Positions 36,601 through 48,600 of a stretch of DNA of 64,000 bases are shown piece by piece (position 1 is the first letter of the stretch; every line of letters begins with the position of its first letter). The position numbers were made by a program, and so were the translations under genes. The notes beneath the pieces were generated by a model. It did no database searches and was not told the DNA's origin. It was given only the letters and a program-made list of their open reading frames with translations. The DNA comes from Mauremys mutica (taxonomy: Eukaryota > Chordata > Testudines > Geoemydidae): contig NC_059077.1 in the NCBI RefSeq assembly GCF_020497125.1, positions 23,258,840 through 23,322,839 on the forward strand, written 5' to 3'.

Positions 36601-39600
36601 CTTATGGAAGCAATAGGTCTTTCAAGCTGTCCAAACGCAAGAGTGGTTGACGGAGAGGAAAAATAATGTCCATTCATGGTCACTTAATTAAGCCGTGAAC
36701 AAGTTAAGTATTTGAGATTACTAGTAAATGCTAAACCTCTCATCAGCTTGTGCTTTTTCACTAAATCTTTGTTTTTGCTGAAGCATGAATTGCAAGGGGG
36801 GCGGGGGGTCATCCTTGTCTTCAAGCATGCCTAGTATCTTGCCTATTATAGCAATGCAGTTATTGTGGAGAAGATTGAATGAGACAAGGAACAAACTGCT
36901 CAAGTTATGTGGGATTTTTAATAAAACTGCTTACTCGGACTTTACTAACCAAACTAACACACCTCCATTCTCTGGCCTGTGAAAATTTCAGCATGACCAA
37001 GTCTCTAAATTAAGTTCAGAAAGAAGTGGAACTCCAAAAAAACGCAAAGCCCCACCTCCTCCTATCAGTCCTATCCAGGTAAAGAAAAAGTCCAAGTTTG
37101 AACATTTTGATATTTGTAGTGGGATGGGAAAGATCTACAGAATAATGCGAATGATGCTGGCAAAATTTGCTCGGTGTTGTTTTATGTGTCTGTCTCATGT
37201 GTCATGAGTAGATTTTTTTTTCCTGAGGTTAGGGTGACATCTTGAAGGCTACTAGAAATGTGGCATGGTGTAAAAGCTGCACATAAAGGTGGTCTCTTGG
37301 AAGGTAAAGATCGTCTCTTTTGATGAATGGCTTAAAATGCACTTCCACATACAGATAGCTGTAGAAATCCAATAAGGGGAGAGAGCAGGCAAGATATATA
37401 ATATAGGATTGAATTACAGCTTAAGAAATAGGTTATTAAACTGAAACATTGCACATATCTGGAAATAATGCATGTGCGCTGCTGGCTAAGAACAGCATTG
37501 AGTAATTAGGTTTGCTCTTTGGTGCTAACACAGAATTATTGCATATGTTAACACAGGCAGTAGAACTCCCTAATATATACACACACACACACTTCTTTTT
37601 CAGTTTAGTGATTTGTCCTCTCCACGTTCAGCAACCTCAACTCCAATTGCTGGAAAAGGACAGGCGTTCTTCGCCGAACAAGTATGCAAGGTAGATTTGC
37701 TCTTGCTGTTCTGTTGCTTTAACAAACTTCAGCTGTATTTCAGGGGATAAAAATATAGAACTTTGATAATCCACATCAGTGACTGGGAGATCCACTGTGA
37801 ATGGTTGAATTTTGAGAAATAAATGGTTTGTAATGTGTGTAAAATCAAAGGGCATATGCTTTGTAAACTTATTTTGATATTTTCTTTCAGTAAATGTGAT
37901 GGTAATTCACAATAAAGGAGTAAATGTTTTGCATCTTAACACTACAGTAGCAAGTTATTTAGTGCTAACAAAGTGCCTGCCACTGTTCATTACATACAAT
38001 AAAGACAGTTCTTGTCCAAAAGATTTCACCGGGATGAGTAGCCACTTGCTACTGTGTGATTTCAGCCTATGTTACTGAAGTCTGTAGTCCTTTGACATTT
38101 TAAATATACAGTACCTTACACACTACATTGCATAATTTGGCGCATAGGCAAAGACTTTCAAAACTGCCTGGGGGAATGTGGATGCCCAGATCACATTAAT
38201 TTTAATGGGAATCGGGAGGCCAAATTTCTTAAGCTAATTTAAAAATCTGGCCCCTAACTTTTAAGAAATGTTGTTTGGAACAAGACATCAGACCCCAGAG
38301 CAAAGAGCCATCCATTCTGCAGGGCTTGACTTCGTTCCATACTCATTTCTGTGAAGTCTAGAACTTCTTGAAGTGAAAGGATTGTCTCCTTGTGTCTCAC
38401 AGGAAGAGATCAGCTCCATTCAGCGAGATAACAAGGATAGACTGAGTGACAGCACTACAGGTAAGGTGAATGATAAAGCCTTCTTTAATTCTCAAAGCTT
38501 ATTCTTTTTATCAACTGTCTTTTAGAACAATTTAAATGTAGGAATAATGGTAATGGTATTAGAGAATGGTTTCAGCATTCTCACTCTTTAGAAAAAACTG
38601 ATGTACCTACCAGTGATTAAACAGTTTTTAGAAATCTAGCTAGAAATAATTCCTTCATTTGGCATATTAATGGTGTCCCTCTGGGACACCTGGCATTGGC
38701 CTCTGTCGGAAGACAGGATACTGGGCTAGATGGACCTTTGATCTGACCCAGTATGGCCGTTCTTATGCAAAAAAAACAAGTTCACTCCATCTCAAAGTTG
38801 TTATGATTTTATATGAAAGGATATATATGGAGATATATGTATTTCATAGAGCTGGAAGGGACCCTGAAAGGTCATTGAGTCCAGCCCCCTGCCTTCACTA
38901 GCAGGACCAAGTACTGATTTTGCCCCAGATCCCTAAGTGCCCCCCCCCGGATTGAACTCACAACCCTGGGGGGGGTTAGCAGGCTAATGCTCAAACCACT
39001 GAGCTATCCCTCCTGTAGATAGTTCCTGCTTTTGCTACAGTCACTAAGTCATCACTTCAGTTGTTTTAAATAGTTTAAAACCATTTATTTTAAAGGTGCT
39101 GATAGCTTACTGGATATAAGTTCTGAAACTGACCAGCAAGATCTGCTAGTATTGTTGCAAGCAAAAATTGCTTCTCTAACACTACACAATAAGGAGTTAC
39201 AAGACAAATTACAGGTATGTATTACATTTTTGTGCCTAATTCAAAGCAAAGGGGATCTTTCAGTTCTTGAATAGCAGAACAAAGAACTACTTTGTTTTAT
39301 AGTGATGTGCTGTGAAGATAAATTAAAAGACAATTTGTAGGTAGTAAGAGTTTCAAGAAATCAAGAGGAAGCTTTGTCTTTGAATATTAAATCATTGTTC
39401 GCAGTTCTCATTTTTCCCATAAATTAGTTGACAGCCTTTTTTTTAAGATGGAGTTAATTATTTCAGAACTCTGACTAATGATTGAGGGTTTTCAGAATTT
39501 TAACTCTCATAGCTTTTGATCCTTTTTGTGCTACAGAAATCATCCCAGTATTTAGATGATCTTAGCACCTAGTATCTTCATTTGCATGCTGAGCTCTGCT

Positions 39601-42600
39601 GAAAATCTATCCCACAGTGTTTTCATTGTCCATCTCTGTAGAGCACAGTAAGAATTCCTTACGTAATCTACTCAGTAACATATTGTTTTATAAACACTAA
39701 CGCTTTTTATGCAGGAAAAAGCACCCAGAGAAACAGAAATGGATTCCACCCTAGATTCCTATCATTCCACCCAAACAGAGTTTGATCAGTCAGTGGACAA
39801 ACAAAGTCAAACCTCAGCTCAGGAGCTAAAATCATCCTCATTAAATGCAACACAAACTCAAGAGAAGTCAACAAACAATGAGGTAAAAATTAAGCATCTA
39901 CAAGAAGATTTAAAGGATGTACAGAGGAAATTAGATAATTCTGAAGCAAAAAGAAAGTACTTAGAGACCCAACTTCAGTCTAGAATCCCAGAAACAATTC
40001 ATTTAAACAGTGCAGATATTTCAGAAAACAGCTCTGATCTTAGCCAGAAACTTAAAGAAACCCAATGCCGGTATGAAGAAGCTATGAAAGAGGTCTTGAA
40101 TGTACAAAAGCAGATGAAATTGGGTCTTGTTGCTTCTGAAAACAAAGATACTTATGCGGATGTCCATGAACTGAGGGTTACATGTGAGGAAATTGAAGTG
40201 CTAAAGCAAGAACTCAAGAAAGCTTTAGAGGAAAGTGAAAGGCATAAAGAGAAAGTGAGAGAGCTACAGGAAAAACTTGAAGAAAGAGAGCAGAACGTTG
40301 CTAGCAGAATGTCTGTGGAAGAATGTGAGGAAATGAAAAATTCTTATTGTTTAATAATTGAGAACATTAACCAAGAGAAAGCTTTGTTGATTGAGAGATA
40401 CAAAGAAGGGCAAGAAGAAATCAAAAGACTACAAGACAAGTTAAATCAGTTGCAGTTGGAATCCAGTGAGGAACCTCGGGAGATGAAAGAAGCAAGGAAT
40501 AGAATGATAGATGACCTACACAGACAAGTTAGTGAGCTGTCTCGGTTGTACAAAGAAGCACAAACAGAGCTTGAAGATTACAGGAAGAGGAAAGCATTAG
40601 AGGATGTAGCTTTGGAATACATTCCTAGAGATGAGCATGAGAAACTGATGCGGGTAACAAATTCATTGAAAGATAAAGCTGAAGATGCATTATCTGACAT
40701 GAAGTCCCAGTACACACAGGTATTAAATGAAGCAGCACAACTCAAGCAACTGATAGATACTCAGAAACAAAACTCTGTACCAGTTGCTGAGCATCTTGAG
40801 GTGGTAACTGCTCTGAGGTGTACGGCAAAGGAAATGGAGGAAGAAATAAATGAACTTAGGGAAGAGCTTATTAACAAGGAAACTGAGATAAGAAGTCTGC
40901 AGAAGGAATTGTTGGAGGAAAAAGCTGCAAATAATGAAGCAATGGTGCCCAGAGCTTCATATGAAAAGCTCCAGTCATCGTTAGAAGGTGAAGTTAGTAT
41001 TTTGTCATCCAAACTAAAGGATTTAATGAAAGAGAAAGAGAATGTGTCCTTACATGCTGCACAATTGAGAAATGAAGTTTTGCAATTAAAAGGGGAAAAA
41101 GAAGGTGCTCAAACTCTCCTTGAGGCCAAGGAGCAGGAAATAAATGGACTTTACCGTAAGTACCATCAAGCTCAAGAAGATCTTCTTGACATGAAAAGAT
41201 GTGCAGAAAGCTCGTCAAAGCTGGAAGAAGATAAAGATAAAAAGGTTAGTAATTCATTAAAGAGATTGGGTTTCCTGAATGTTTAGACCTTGTAAAACAA
41301 TTTGAGTAATGCATGCAGTTCACAGCTCCATATTAAACAAAGTGTCACGGAGTATAACTTTTGAGTACATCTTTCTGTCTTTCATCTTTCTGTGATCTAA
41401 GGTCCCAGAATCCCGTCTTTAATACTGATAAAAGCTTCTTTGGCTAAGTGCATATTTGACCCTGCGGAGGTCCCCACAAGGAGAGCTGCATGATCTGTCA
41501 CTGTTAGGTGAAATTGTATGTGGCCCGGTTGCCTGAGTGCTTGGACTCCTATTTTGAAATGATGGAAGTGGGAGTTAGAACGGTGAGAGATCCACAGGGA
41601 GAGAGGTTTTGCAAACCTACATAAAGATGCACAAGTGACCAAAGATCCTACAGTTCTTATTTTACCCAGATCATTTCACTCATCCCTACTCATCTTTTTC
41701 CATAATTGGGATATCTGAGAGCACAGAGTTCTTTTAATAGAAAATGGGCCACAGATGTGGTAGCTGTCTTCATAACATTCTGCTGGCTCTAGACTTGACC
41801 CAAGCGAGCTGCATTTCTGTCTTCAGACATCGATGTATTCAGAGGCTGTACCCATAGCGTCAGTAAACGCAATACCTCAGTGGTGTAAATATTGCTTCAC
41901 ATAGGTTGTTAAAGCAATGTGTTTCTATTTGGAAATGTGAGAATTCTGTACAAAAGCAGATTTGCTAGCAGAAACTGAATGCTTAAAATGATCAGGATGA
42001 TGGAGGGAAATTTGACAGTGAGCCAAGAGGCTTCGGCAGGGACAGAGCCAGAATGGTGGGGGAGATGTAGGCAGGAAGAAGAGTAGCATGCCAGAGATTT
42101 GAGGGGGGAAGGAAATAGAGGTAGAAAGGTAAGTAGGAGAGAGATAATTTCTGGGAGAGGCAGATGGAGAGAGCAGGCAGCTGGGAGGACACACATCTGC
42201 ATGCAGACCTCCCAGTACTGGTGAGGAGCTAGAACTGCCTGCTGGCTTGCAGGGTGGGGAGGAGGCACTGCAGAGCTGGCTGAGAAAGAGCTACAGCCCA
42301 GCCATCTTTGTGTAGACCAGGGATCGGTAACCTTTGGCTGGCTTGTTTACCTGCCGCGTCCACAGGTTCGGCGAATCACAGCTCCCACTGGCTGCGGTTC
42401 GCCGCTCCATGCCAATGGGGGCAGCGGAAAGCGGCAGCCAGCACATCCCCGACCTGCACCGCTTCCCGCCGCCCCCATTGGCCTGGAGTGGCGAACCGTG
42501 GCCAGTGGGAGCCACGATCGGCCGAACCTCTGGACGTGGAAGGTAAACAAACCGGCCTGGCCACCAGGGTGCTTACCCTGGCAGGCAGTGTGACAAAGGT

Positions 42601-45600
42601 TGCCGATTCCTGGTGTAGACAAAGGGTTGCAGCATGGTGGGAGCACTACAACCCTTTGTTTACCAAGAAGGTGCCTTGTGCCTCAGGTGCTTTTTCAGAA
42701 TCCAAAAGAAAAGGCACAAATGTTCTCTAAATAAAACATGGCAAAACAGTATTTCTTGCATCCTTTCACATGGACCTTTTTTCCTTGATAGATCAATGAG
42801 ATGTCCAAGGAGGTTAGCAAGTTAAAAGAAGCATTGAACAGCCTTTCTCAGCTTTCCTACTCAACCAGTGCACCCAAAAGACAAAGCCAACAACTGGAGG
42901 CATTACAGCAACAAGTGAAACAGTTACAAAATCAGTTGGCTGTAAGTGTGGGTTTCTTAACTGATAAACTCCGGCTGCTCTCATTGCTAATAGGATGTGA
43001 AGCCTTCCTTTCAGTGTTTCGTATGCCCCATTAAAGTGAAGCACAACCACTGAGTAAAAGAAATGGATGCTCAATGCAATAAAGTGAACCCTTTAAAAAT
43101 GTGCTATAACTGATAGCTGTGAATTCTCATTATTGTCACAGCAATGCACTCTTTCAGCAATAATACAAAACTGAGTTACTGTGTTGCAGTATATCCCCGG
43201 AGGCCTCACACTTCGATCAGTCAACTTCACTCCATTTTCTGCTCTGGAGATACAGAAAATAGTGCAGCAGTTCCCAAGAGACTGCATATACAGTATGCAG
43301 TTGCTTAAGCTACTGTGTTGAAGTTAAGCATTAATTGGGTTGATAAAATAATGATGGCACCCCTAAAGCAGATGTCATCACATCTCAATACATTTGTTCA
43401 TTTTGCTGTGTCACAGCTAAGCTAAACTATAGCAGAAATGAGAGTTTAGAAAGCCACAGCTTTAAATGGATATCCAAACCGCTGAGATGCTGGACTGTTA
43501 AAGCAAAGTTTAATAGTTGATCCAAGATGTTATAACTGTCATAAAATGTGGTGTACTTGTGTGCCGGGATTCATTAGTACATAGCCAGTGTGCACTGGGT
43601 TTTTGTGTTGCTCAGAAAGGTGCAGATTTAGTCATCAGTTAAAATCTTTTTAAAAAATAATTAAAAACTAAAATAAGCCTGATATTTTTGGAAGAAATAA
43701 TCTTGTGACAAGTTTCTATCCAAACAGGCCCATAGATATAATATTTTAACAAAAAAAGATAATTTTTCTCAGAATTTGTGAATTGCTTTAAATGATTTTA
43801 AAATTGTACCTTCAATGGGGCTTCCCATTTACAAGTATAAAGGGCCCAGTCCCGTAGAACATGAATACTTCCAAGCTGGACAGCGCCCCAAAGCATTTTT
43901 TAAACCACAAAAAGCTCTTGCTGTGAGTTACGGAGCTGCCCTGGCAGTGCTTGAAGTGGGTGTGTTGAGAGGCCTGCCAGGAGTCGCAGATCTGGCCAAA
44001 AAAAAAAAAAAAAGTTAAGAATTGAGCCTGGTTGCTGAGGAGCACACTTCAGGCATTGTCTTACCAAAGCTGCTGCTCCCAGATTATGAAAGACATCTCC
44101 CCACCCCACCCTCCCCCCAAACACACACCTTTTTTTCAGATCTCCTTAAGCACCAAGCTCAAGTGAGGGAAGCTCTTGTATCTGAGTTCCCAACCTGCTG
44201 AGTTACACAGGTGCCTGTTCTTCCTTCTCCCCAGTCAGGCAGTGGGTGTTGGGGCTGGAATTAGTCCCTTGTAGGAATACTATAGTGGGGCCAATGGATT
44301 TAGTAAATCATTTAAACAATAAAACACTTATGTCAAGTCTACACTAAAAAATTAGGTTGACCCAGCTTCATCAGTGAGGGGTGTGAAAAATCCACACTCC
44401 TGAGTGACATAGTTAAGCCAACCTACTCCCCGTGTAGATAGCACTAGGTTGACAGAAGAATTCTTCTGTGAATAGTGTCACTATGGGTGGTCCACTTCAG
44501 ATGCGCATGCGCCTCTTGAGCCCTTGGTCAGATATTTTTCAATTAGCCGTGTCCATTCAGCCTGCACCTGTGCTGTGTACAACCTAATGCTGCACTCCGA
44601 AGGCATATACGACTGCACAGGCAAACCGCCCTCAGTTCCTTCTGTATCACCTCGGCCAGAACTGAGCTCTAGCATGGCCGCCTTGTGCATGTGTCAGCGT
44701 GTTTGGTAACTGTTGTTTAGTTGAGTGTTTCTAGTTAGTGTTAGTTAATATAAAATTAGATAGTTGAAAGGCTTCTGATTTTTCTCCCCCCGTTTCTGGA
44801 AACCTTATTGGGCCTGGCTAGGCGTGTTCCAAATGCTGCCTCTCTTGTTAGGAAGTTATTCTGATCGGTGATGGCTAAGTGTTGCCGTTGCTTGGGAGAG
44901 TCCCATCTCTCCCAATTTTTGCTTTGCTCTAAAATCTAGAGTTCGGAATCAGGGCCGACTTTAGGGCGATTCCCAGGAATCGGGCCCCGGGCCTAAGAGG
45001 GCCCTGCAGCGTCCAGAAGAGGGGCCCCACACCCTCCGCCGAAGTGCCGCTGGAAACAGCAGCAACCGATTGAGCTGCCGCCGAATTGCTGCTGCTGTTG
45101 TCTTTGGTGGCTTTTCGGCGTCAGCTCTTTTGAATCGGGCCCTGCATGTCCTAAAGCCGGCCCTGCTCGGAATGATCAGGAGACCAAGTTGAAGATGATG
45201 ATGGTGGTGATGGAGCACTCCCTTCGACCGGCTTCTGAGTCAGGTCAGGAGACCTTCACCCACCTGCCTCCATACATCTGTCTCCTGACAGCCCCAGTGC
45301 CCTTTCAGCTTTGGCTAAATTCTTATCTGAGACGGGGAAGATCTCAGAGGACTCAGGGAAGGCTCCAAAGAGGAGGAGCTCGGTCCCCCACCACAAGGAG
45401 CCAGCTCTGAAAAAGTCCTATTTTCCTGCTAGATCTGTGGTGTCAAAGGCCTGGAATTCTCGACTCTGTACCATGGAGGTGAAAGATTCTTCCTCTGGTA
45501 CTGACGGAGCAAGGAGATCCTGGAGTACTTAAGAGAAACACAGCACTGACATGGCCCTGGTATCATCTGCTTCCAGATCAGCACAGATTACTTCATATTT

Positions 45601-48600
45601 AACAATGGTGCCTTCCCACTCAGCTCAGTCAGTACTGACAAAATTGAAGCATGCAACATTGGCCCTGGCACCTATGCACACCAAATCAATTGCTGCATTA
45701 GTACCGACCCCCTCAATACCAAAGGAATCTGTTACTCCAGGGACTTGTGAGTGTTAGGGACCCACTACTTATGGGTACTGAACGATTCTCAGTACCGAGG
45801 GTCCCTGCTCAGGTCTCTGGGTATATACACCCTACGGGTCTCAAACTGCCCATAGATCATGCCTAGCTCAGTTCTCTGGCTTTCACAGAATCACTGAGCC
45901 TGCTAGAAAAAGATTCCAGAGGAAGAGAGCTTCCCACCCTCCATTCAGCAGGTACCCAATCAGCATCAAAACAGCAGTTTTGAAGGGTTGGATTGCTATC
46001 TTAGCCAGTCTATTCATCTACTGGTATTTTTTCCTAAACCACATAAACTTCAGTGGCAGACTTCCCTTCATACGTTAGATATATGATAGGCATTGGCCTT
46101 TTATGTGAATAGGACCAAGCAATTTCAGAGATCACCTAAACTCTTTGAAAGATTTCAGGGGTCCACAATCTCTTCACAGACACTGTTGAGCTGGATCTCT
46201 GTGTGTATTACTGCTTGCTATGATTAAGCTGGTGCTTTGCCTCCTCAGAGGATTTTAGCATACACTACTAGATCACAAACAACTTCCACAGCATTATTCA
46301 AAACCATTTCCAGTGTCAGAGAGCTGCTACATGGGCTTCAGTGCATACCTTTTCTAAACACTATGCCTTGGTCTGCACTGTCAGGTCTGATGCGGCACTT
46401 GATTCTGCTGTACTGTCTTCAGTCTTAGACTTGATTCCAAAGGTTCCTTCTCCCTATGAGGATACTTCTCGGGTGTCATCTGAAGTGGAGTACCCATAGG
46501 GTGCTCCACTACCTGTCCTCTTTCCCCTCTGCTTCAGACTGTTCTTGTTGGACGTTCGGCTAGAGAAGGAGCTGAGAGTGGTTTGCCCGCCCAGATGTGT
46601 GAGACCTGGGAGCATAACACGAGGTAGCATAGAGCATATCCGCAGTCCAGATGGACACTGCTAACAGAAAATCTCCTATCAATGGCTCAAAAGACGCATG
46701 CACATCTGAAGTGGAGCACCCATAGGGACACATTTCAAAGAACCACAGTTACTGAACAAGCTGAGTTGCCTTTTCTTCTGTTGACCTAACTACTGCCTCT
46801 TGGGGAGGTGGATTAACTACAGTGATGGGAGAACCCCTCCCACTGCTATAGTGAGCATCTGTGCTGAAGCACTACAGTCGTGGTGTAGCAGTTTAAGTGT
46901 AGACATAGCCCTGCTTAGAAATGAAGGCTTATGGCCTACTGCCCGAGTTCTGTAGGAGCCTCTCATCTCCAACTGTGCCTCCATTCCTCCACTGCCTAAC
47001 CACAAGAGCTGGGCTGGAAATGGTTTTCCTCTTCCACATTGGGATGAATCAGAGACCTTTAAAAGTGGTGTTTTTTATGAGAGTGAGAGGCCAACACACC
47101 CTTCTACCCAAGAATAGCCAATAGCCTGGTGGTCAGGAAGCTTGCCTGGGATGTGGAAGTCCCTGGTCTGCTTGCAGCAGAGTATGGATTTGCCCTGACC
47201 TCAGGCTACTGGCTATTGTGGGGTCGGTGTCTCCTCTCTCTCGTCCCCTGATAAGTTTAGGAAAGGGGTGGTATAATGTTAGGGTTGTATGGCCCACTTC
47301 TCTCAGCCTAGTTTCTAAAACAGAACTTCAGCTTTACCTGGGATATGGTTCTTGGGCCACAGCATTCTGTGACCACAGAAGAGGGGCTTGTCTTTGGCTA
47401 AATATGTAGTAATTTGCCAGAGCACCATAGAACAGGACCCTTTTCAACCTCACCTGCACTAAGAAATCTACTCATTGCTGACAAAGGGTTGTGGGCAATG
47501 GGTGCAGTTGAACTGTTGCTGAAAACAGTGGCTTAGCTTCCTTGCAGAAAAACAGCTACTGTTTCAGAAACTGCAACTGACTGTGGTTTGATTCTGTTTG
47601 TCTGCAGACTGCAGCTAAACCATTTTGAGCACTGACATCAGCTGCACTAGATACTTTCCTAGTGTAGATAAAGCATCTTAGTGGACCATACGTTGCAAAG
47701 GGACTTATTTTGGTTGGCCTGATAGTAAAATACTTCTTGGTATAATGCTGGGGTCTCAAACTCAAATGACCACGAGGGCCACATGAGGACTAGTACATTG
47801 GCCTGAGGGCTGCATTACTGACACTTCTCCCCCGCTCCCTGCCTGTCTGCCCTGCCCCCCGCACCGCTCCGGGAAGCGGATGGAACTTGGGGGACCGGAG
47901 GGTGTGTGTGTGTGTGTTGCTGTTGCTCCAGGCACCGCCCTCAGCATCTCCCATTGGCCGGGAACAGGGAACCACAGCCAATGGAAGATACTGGGGGCAG
48001 TACCTGAAGCAACATCAACACACACCCTTGTGCCGCTCCTCCCCCAGGTTCTGTCCCCTTCCTGGAGCAGCGTGGGGGCAGGGCAGGCAGGCAGGTAGCC
48101 TGCCCTGCCCCCAATGCGTGCCGGGTCAGATCCGCTCTAGGTAAATGCTGGGGGGGAGGGCGGGGGGGGCCGCGAGGAGCTCATGGGCTGCAGAAACTAA
48201 CCTCGGGCCGCATGTTTGAGACCCCTGGTATAATGCATGCCTGCAGATGAGCAAGATAGTTTTCTGATATAAGTAAAGATACCATTTTATCATAGCTGTA
48301 GATATCCGTGTGCTCTGAAATGAGATGTGATTTTTTTAAGTGAATTTGCATGCACATTCCTTGACTTGGCATCTTACTATTTTTAGGAAACAAAGAAACA
48401 GCACCAGGAGATTGTATCAGTTTACAGGATGCATCTTCTCTATGCTGTGCAGGTATGATTGCATATTTCTCAGTCATGCGAGGTATGTTGTGTTTTAATG
48501 TAAGAGGTCCCTTCTGCAAATCTATAATGAAAATAGCTTCTTATCTTTTGGTTACCCTAGACAAAAAGTCTGAATATTTAACAGAAATTTAAAGCAACAT

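Larger units (their letters stand above)
44470..46780 (+). mobile_element. Internally deleted DIRS-like tyrosine-recombinase retroelement
   Basis: The inverted terminal sequences are CACTATGGGTGGTCCACTTC at about 44479 and GAAGTGGAGCACCCATAGGG at about 46708, with a further copy (GAAGTGGAGTACCCATAGGG) at about 46476. Inside are a Ser/Pro-rich gag-like frame (45311-45760) and a tyrosine-recombinase fragment (about 46050-46499). The reverse transcriptase, RNase H and methylase regions that a full DIRS would carry between them are missing. A MITE lies at 44950-45165. Boundaries are approximate. Confidence 0.7.
44326..46913. mobile_element. Outer MITE split by a DIRS-like insertion
   Basis: The left part has TCTACACTAAAAAATTAGGT and CTAGGTTGACAGAAGAATTC. 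The right part has CTTCTGTTGACCTAACTACT and ends AAGTGTAGACATAGCCCTG. The two halves form one TIR element of about 330 bp, interrupted near TTCTTCTG. Confidence 0.75.

Noticed and set aside
40761..41218. Minus-strand ORFs opposite the large RAI14 exon
   Set aside because: They are antisense shadows of the coiled-coil coding sequence (Glu/Lys codons read as Phe/Leu/Ser).
24532..41244. Assignment to UACA instead of RAI14
   Set aside because: Both have ankyrin repeats plus a coiled coil, but the [12 protein letters not shown] linker, the FFAE segment and the C-terminal [10 protein letters not shown] are those of RAI14, and the neighbour is TTC23L.
42308..42730. Several overlapping ORFs on both strands around 42.3-42.7 kb
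   Set aside because: They come from the GC-rich MITE at 42318-42612, and none shows a domain.
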